64,000 nucleotides of DNA from CAILZL01 sp050181835 (GTDB lineage Bacteria; Pseudomonadota; Gammaproteobacteria; Steroidobacterales; Steroidobacteraceae): positions 62,001 through 126,000 of the forward strand of contig JBFXCU010000003.1 of NCBI GenBank assembly GCA_050181835.1. Reading direction: 5' to 3'. Below, in pieces: positions 60,429 to 64,000 of the stretch. The notes beneath the pieces were generated by a model that worked only from the letters and a program-made list of their open reading frames with translations, ran no database searches and was not told the DNA's origin. Positions within the stretch are counted from its first letter, which is position 1. Every line of letters starts with the position of its first letter. A program made the translations under genes and the position numbers.

Positions 60429-60602
60429 AGCAATCAATGCATGATCGGCGGGGCCTTCAACGCTGGCGAGGATCTTCAGCTTACCGCCACACCCGCACTG
60501 GTGAATATCGATCCAGAACATCCGCATGAGCACTGTGTCCAAGTTACACATGGCGTTGCTTGGCTACCATCTGCGGTTTTGCTTACTTGATCGACTCGAT
60601 AG

Positions 60603-61481
60603 TTACGCCGGTTCCGGCTCCAGCATCATGCCACGCAGTTTCTTGATGGCGTTGGTTTCGATCTGCCGAATCCGCTCAGCCGACACTCCGTACTTCTCGG
60701 CCAACTCGTGTAGCGTGGATTTATCATCGGTCATCCAGCGGGTACGCAAAATTTGCTGACTACGCACATCCAGCTGCGCCAATGCGGCGGTAAGCCGTTC
60801 GGTAGAATCATCATCAAACTGTTCACGCTCAATCTGAATTGCCGGGTCGGCATCGGGATGTGGCAAATACGCGGCGGGCGAGTAACCACCCTCTTCGTCA
60901 TCCGCATCTGGCGCGGGGTCGAACGACATGTCGCGCGAACTCAGGCGCCTTTCCATTTCGGTGACTTCCTGAGTGCTGACACCCAAGTCCTGCGCCACCG
61001 CGCTGGTCTCCGCTGCGGACAACCAACCCAAGGCTTTTTTATGGCGGCGCAAGTTAAAGAACAGCTTACGTTGTGCTTTGGTGGTGGCAACCTTCACTAA
61101 TCGCCAGTTGCGCAAGACGAATTCGTGGATTTCAGCGCGAATCCAATGCACGGCAAACGATACCAACCGCACCCCCACCGCTGGGTCGAAGCGTTTTACC
61201 GCTTTCATCAAGCCGACATTACCTTCCTGCACCAGGTCACCCAGTGGCAGGCCGTAACCGCTGTAACTGCGAGCGATATGCACTACGAAACGTAGATGTG
61301 AAAGCACCAGCTTGCGCGCGGCTTCCAAGTCTTGAGTTGAACGGAATTGCTGCGCGAGCGCCACTTCCTGCTCACGACTCAACACGGGAATATGGGACAC
61401 CCGCTCAAAATAGGCCTCTAGGCTGCCTATCGGCCCAGCCAGTGCCAGATCATGCGATTGACCAACCAGTGCAGTACTCAT
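60603..61481 (-). CDS. rpoH: Heat-shock sigma factor RpoH (sigma-32)
   Basis: A 292-residue sigma-70-family factor. Region 1.2/2: GSLEAYFERVSHIPVLSREQE; 2.1-2.4: LVLSHLRFVVHIARSYSGYG LPLGDLVQEGNVGLMKAVKRF, VRLVSFAVHWIRAEIHEFVL RNWRLVK; RpoH box QRKLFFNLRRHK; region 4: LDVRSQQILRTRWM and YGVSAERIRQIETNAIKKLR. The ATG at 61481 has GGAGGGG upstream. A perfect CIRCE operator lies 41 bases before the start, which suggests repression by HrcA. It follows ftsX downstream of ftsYEX. Confidence 0.98.
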   Translation of the reverse strand: MSTALVGQSHDLALAGPIGSLEAYFERVSHIPVLSREQEVALAQQFRSTQDLEAARKLVLSHLRFVVHIARSYSGYGLPLGDLVQEGNVGLMKAVKRFDPAVGVRLVSFAVHWIRAEIHEFVLRNWRLVKVATTKAQRKLFFNLRRHKKALGWLSAAETSAVAQDLGVSTQEVTEMERRLSSRDMSFDPAPDADDEEGGYSPAAYLPHPDADPAIQIEREQFDDDSTERLTAALAQLDVRSQQILRTRWMTDDKSTLHELAEKYGVSAERIRQIETNAIKKLRGMMLEPEPA

Positions 61482-61521
61482 CGTGTTTTGCCCCTCCAAC
61501 AGGGAAATTCGAGATGCCAAT

Positions 61522-61548
61522 TTAGCACTCTTGGGCTTGGAGTGCTAA
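61522..61548. promoter_or_regulatory. Perfect CIRCE operator (HrcA site) upstream of rpoH
   Basis: TTAGCACTC (61522-61530), nine-base spacer, GAGTGCTAA (61540-61548): an exact match to the CIRCE consensus bound by the heat-shock repressor HrcA. It lies 41 bases upstream of the rpoH start codon on the only promoter-proximal stretch of rpoH. Confidence 0.95.
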
Positions 61549-61612
61549 TACCAGCCAAAGTTCCCGATTACAGATAGGGAGTTCGATCACAAGACTGGAG
61601 CTTATCACCCAC

Positions 61613-62527
61613 CTATTTAGGCTCAATCACCCGCAAATGTCGGGTGGCGGCGAAGTAGGAACCCAGCCAGCCCAGTGTCACACCGACGGCCAAAAGGCGC
61701 ATTCCGTCGGTGAATCCTAACCCAGCCAGTCTGAATTGGCTGCCGTACAGGCCAGCAATCCTTTGCACTGGCCCAGCCAGCAATATCACCGCAATGGCCA
61801 CCACCACCCACGCCAGCAGTCCACCGCCCAGCCCGTACCAAAAACCACAGTAAAGGAATGGGCGGCGTACAAACGCATCGCTCCCGCCTACTAATTTGGT
61901 CACTTCAATTTCATCGCGACGATTTTGAATATCGAGGCGAATGGTGTTGCCAACAATCACTACCACCCCAACCGCCAGTAATATCGCAACCAAGTTCACC
62001 ATGCGCCGCACGGTATCAAGGATGGCCAAATACCGCTGCACCCAATCCGTGTCGAGCTGTACCACATCCACTTCACTCAATTTACGCAGCTCCTCACTGA
62101 GCGCATTCAACGTATCGGGGGCCGCAGCCGTATCGGCGGGTGTAATCACTAAGGTATTCGGCAAGGGGTTATCGCTAAGCGCTTCCAATGCCTCACCAAA
62201 ACCGGAGTGTTCACGGAACTCCTTAAGCGCATCCTCCGCTTTGATCAGCTGCACGGCTTTGATATCACTGCGTTGTTGTAGTTTTTCAACCAAGCGCACC
62301 GCAGTGTCGGTCGTCACCGAGGTCTTGAGATACACCGACACATCGAGCGCTCGATCCCAGGAACCACTAGCCTCCTGTGCATTTTTCATCAGCACATTCA
62401 GACAGGCAGGTAGCGCCAATGCAATGCCCATTACCAACACGGTCAACAAACTCGCCACGGGCTGTTGCGACAAGCGGCCCAAGCTACCCACTAACGTTTG
62501 CAAATGACGTGACAACCAAGCCGTCAT
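61613..62527 (-). CDS. ftsX: Cell division protein FtsX
   Basis: A 304-residue permease-like membrane protein that, with FtsE, activates peptidoglycan amidases at the septum. Four membrane helices: about 21-45, then 175-200, 225-255 and 275-295, with the periplasmic ECD between the first two (VSVYLKTSVTTDTAVRLVEK to DVVQLDTDWVQRYLAILD). NTIRLDIQNRRDEIEVTKLV GGSDAFVRRPFLYCGFWYGL is the family's hallmark. Overlaps ftsE by four bases (ATGA). Confidence 0.96.
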   Translation of the reverse strand: MTAWLSRHLQTLVGSLGRLSQQPVASLLTVLVMGIALALPACLNVLMKNAQEASGSWDRALDVSVYLKTSVTTDTAVRLVEKLQQRSDIKAVQLIKAEDALKEFREHSGFGEALEALSDNPLPNTLVITPADTAAAPDTLNALSEELRKLSEVDVVQLDTDWVQRYLAILDTVRRMVNLVAILLAVGVVVIVGNTIRLDIQNRRDEIEVTKLVGGSDAFVRRPFLYCGFWYGLGGGLLAWVVVAIAVILLAGPVQRIAGLYGSQFRLAGLGFTDGMRLLAVGVTLGWLGSYFAATRHLRVIEPK

Positions 62528-63276
62528 GGCAACTCCTGCTTGGCTGAATAATTAGCATCAAGCAACCTTGCTGGGTCAAACATTACCGGCCCTGTGCTGG
62601 GTGGGTCGTCAATCAATCGTCCCCCTTCCAGATGAATACGTCGTGACTTGAAGTGCTCAATCAACTGTACGTTATGACTGGCGATCAACACCGTGACACC
62701 CACTTCCTGAAAGCGGCGAAAAATATTCATAACTTCCAAAGACAAGTCTGGATCAAGATTACCCGTAGGTTCATCGGCAATCAGCAGCGGCGGCTTGGTT
62801 ACCACCGCACGCGCCAGCCCCACTCGCTGCTGTTCACCGCTGGATAGCTCAAGTGGTCGCGCTTGTTCGTATTTAAGTAAGCCAACCTGATCGAGCGCGG
62901 CACGCACACGCTTGGCGATATCACGCGGCGTTGCATTTGCGACCACCAAGGGTAACGACACATTGTCAAAAATAGATCGGTCTGCCAGCAACTTGTGATC
63001 CTGGAACACCATGCCCAACTGGCGGCGATAGGCGGGAATCTTGCTGCGGCCGACGCTGCCAAGATTCTGACCATTAACCAACAAGCTGCCGCGTGTTGGT
63101 CGTTCAATCAATGCCAATAGCTTTAATAAGGTGGACTTGCCTGCACCCGAATGACCGGTAAGAAACACCATTTCACCGCTGGCCACATCCAGCGTCAGGT
63201 TGATCAACGCCTCGCGACCATTGGCATAGCGCTTGAACACATTCTGAAAACGAATCATCGGCAACGCAGCATTCAC
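62524..63276 (-). CDS. ftsE: Cell division ATP-binding protein FtsE
   Basis: A 250-residue ABC ATPase. Walker A GHSGAGKSTLLKLL, Q-loop VFQDHKLL, signature LSSGEQQRVGLARA, Walker B LLIADEPTGNLD, H-loop ASHN. The GTG at 63276 is preferred: AAGGAG lies nine bases upstream within the end of ftsY, whereas the ATG at 63258 has no ribosome-binding site. A C-terminal ~30-residue extension (after GGRLIDD) is longer than in E. coli (222 residues). Third in ftsY-ftsE-ftsX. Confidence 0.97.
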   Translation of the reverse strand: MNAALPMIRFQNVFKRYANGREALINLTLDVASGEMVFLTGHSGAGKSTLLKLLALIERPTRGSLLVNGQNLGSVGRSKIPAYRRQLGMVFQDHKLLADRSIFDNVSLPLVVANATPRDIAKRVRAALDQVGLLKYEQARPLELSSGEQQRVGLARAVVTKPPLLIADEPTGNLDPDLSLEVMNIFRRFQEVGVTVLIASHNVQLIEHFKSRRIHLEGGRLIDDPPSTGPVMFDPARLLDANYSAKQELP

Positions 63277-63280
63277 GTAA

Positions 63281-64000
63281 TCAGGCTCCTTCAGTAGCAG
63301 CCGCTGGTTTTAACAATGCATCCACAAACGTTTGCGCATCAAACACATCAAAGTCCTCAATACTCTCGCCGACGCCGATGAAGCGAATTGGTAACTTCAG
63401 CTGATCTGCCAGCGAAAACACAATCCCGCCCTTGGCGGTACCATCTAGTTTGGTAATGACCACGCCGGTCACGCCGATAGCCTGATGGAATAGTTTTGCC
63501 TGTTGCAATGCATTTTGACCTTGGCTGGCATCCAGCACCAACAACACCTCATGTGGCGAGCTGGCATCAACACGGCCTATCACGCGCTTTACTTTTTTTA
63601 ATTCCTCCATCAAGTTTGTTTGCGTATGCAAACGACCTGCGGTATCCGCGATCAGCACCTGTACGCCGCGCGCTTGCGCTGCTTGATAGGCATCAAACAC
63701 CACTGCCGCCGGATCAGCGCCGGTTGCCTGCGCAATTACTGGCACCCCATTACGTTCACCCCACACTTGTAATTGCTCCACCGCAGCAGCACGAAAGGTA
63801 TCGCCTGCCGCCAGCATCACTTTGTGCTGTTGATCAAGCAGTCGCCGCGCCAGCTTGCCAATCGTAGTGGTTTTACCCGCACCATTGACGCCGATTACCA
63901 GCACCACGAACGGATGCTTGCTGGTATCAATCTGCAAAGGCTGCGCAGCAGGCTGCAAAATATCAATCAATGCGGCACGCAAAGCCACCAGTAACGCGTT
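63281..64000 (-). CDS. ftsY: Signal recognition particle receptor FtsY, 5' part beyond window
   Basis: 239 residues of the C-terminal NG domain of the SRP receptor GTPase. G1 GVNGAGKTTTIGKLARRL, DTFRAAAVEQLQVW, G3 DTAGRLHTQTNLMEELKKV, G4 TKLDGTAKGG, G5 FIGVGESIEDFDVFDAQTFV. The frame is open to the last base, so the acidic A domain and start lie outside. Its stop is four bases from the ftsE start. Confidence 0.97.
   Translation of the reverse strand, partial: NALLVALRAALIDILQPAAQPLQIDTSKHPFVVLVIGVNGAGKTTTIGKLARRLLDQQHKVMLAAGDTFRAAAVEQLQVWGERNGVPVIAQATGADPAAVVFDAYQAAQARGVQVLIADTAGRLHTQTNLMEELKKVKRVIGRVDASSPHEVLLVLDASQGQNALQQAKLFHQAIGVTGVVITKLDGTAKGGIVFSLADQLKLPIRFIGVGESIEDFDVFDAQTFVDALLKPAAATEGA

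Overview
The window is about 64 kb of chromosomal DNA from a gammaproteobacterium. The evidence is the local gene orders trxA-rho with divergent rhlB, ftsY-ftsE-ftsX-rpoH and coaBC-dut beside radC-rpmB-rpmG, together with GreB, TtcA, YheU and the bTHX ribosomal protein. Base composition is moderate (roughly half G+C by eye). Homospermidine synthase, a lipoprotein-rich coding style and a small module of DUF6152/SnoaL-type exported proteins would fit a Steroidobacterales/Nevskiales-like lineage, but I cannot name genus or species. No rRNA, tRNA or CRISPR array was seen.

Layout. 0-1.5 kb: end of purD and yheU. 1.5-5.5 kb: small genes (DUF7009-like, GNAT, a CheD-like protein without its catalytic Cys, bTHX, DUF2721, two paralogous DUF6644-like membrane proteins). 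5.6-11 kb: MdtD-like exporter, trxA-rho, rhlB. 11-17.7 kb: L,D-transpeptidase, LemA/TPM operon, greB, homospermidine synthase, GST. 18-23.3 kb: speA, Nudix hydrolase, RRM protein, metZ. 23.4-31.1 kb: a FIST protein convergent with a tight four-gene operon (SNF2 ATPase, SWIM zinc finger, phosphatase/pseudo-ADP-ribosylglycohydrolase fusion, ATP-grasp ligase). This operon is the best candidate for an undescribed system. 31.5-36 kb: ttcA-apbE-cstA-ybdD plus a small lipoprotein. 36-40 kb: a candidate small RNA, a two-component system, a COG0523 GTPase and a transposase relic. 40-47 kb: B12-type radical SAM protein, trmB, and a glycosyltransferase/PAP2/PlcP-like cluster that looks like membrane-lipid remodelling. 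47.6-54.4 kb: AmpG-like permease, pyrE, dut-coaBC, radC, rpmBG, an OmpA-like lipoprotein. 54.5-60.4 kb: an accessory island of exported proteins bounded and interrupted by IS91-family relics. 60.6-64 kb: rpoH, ftsX, ftsE, ftsY (truncated by the window end).

How it works together. Most of the window is housekeeping: purine and pyrimidine synthesis, CoA and dUTP metabolism, transcription termination and elongation (Rho, GreB, RhlB), heat shock, division, tRNA modification. Two features stand out. A perfect CIRCE operator (TTAGCACTC-N9-GAGTGCTAA) lies directly upstream of rpoH, which would place the heat-shock sigma factor under the HrcA repressor. The 24.6-31.1 kb operon joins a chromatin-remodeller-type ATPase to a phosphatase fused to an ADP-ribosylglycohydrolase fold that has lost its metal-binding aspartates.
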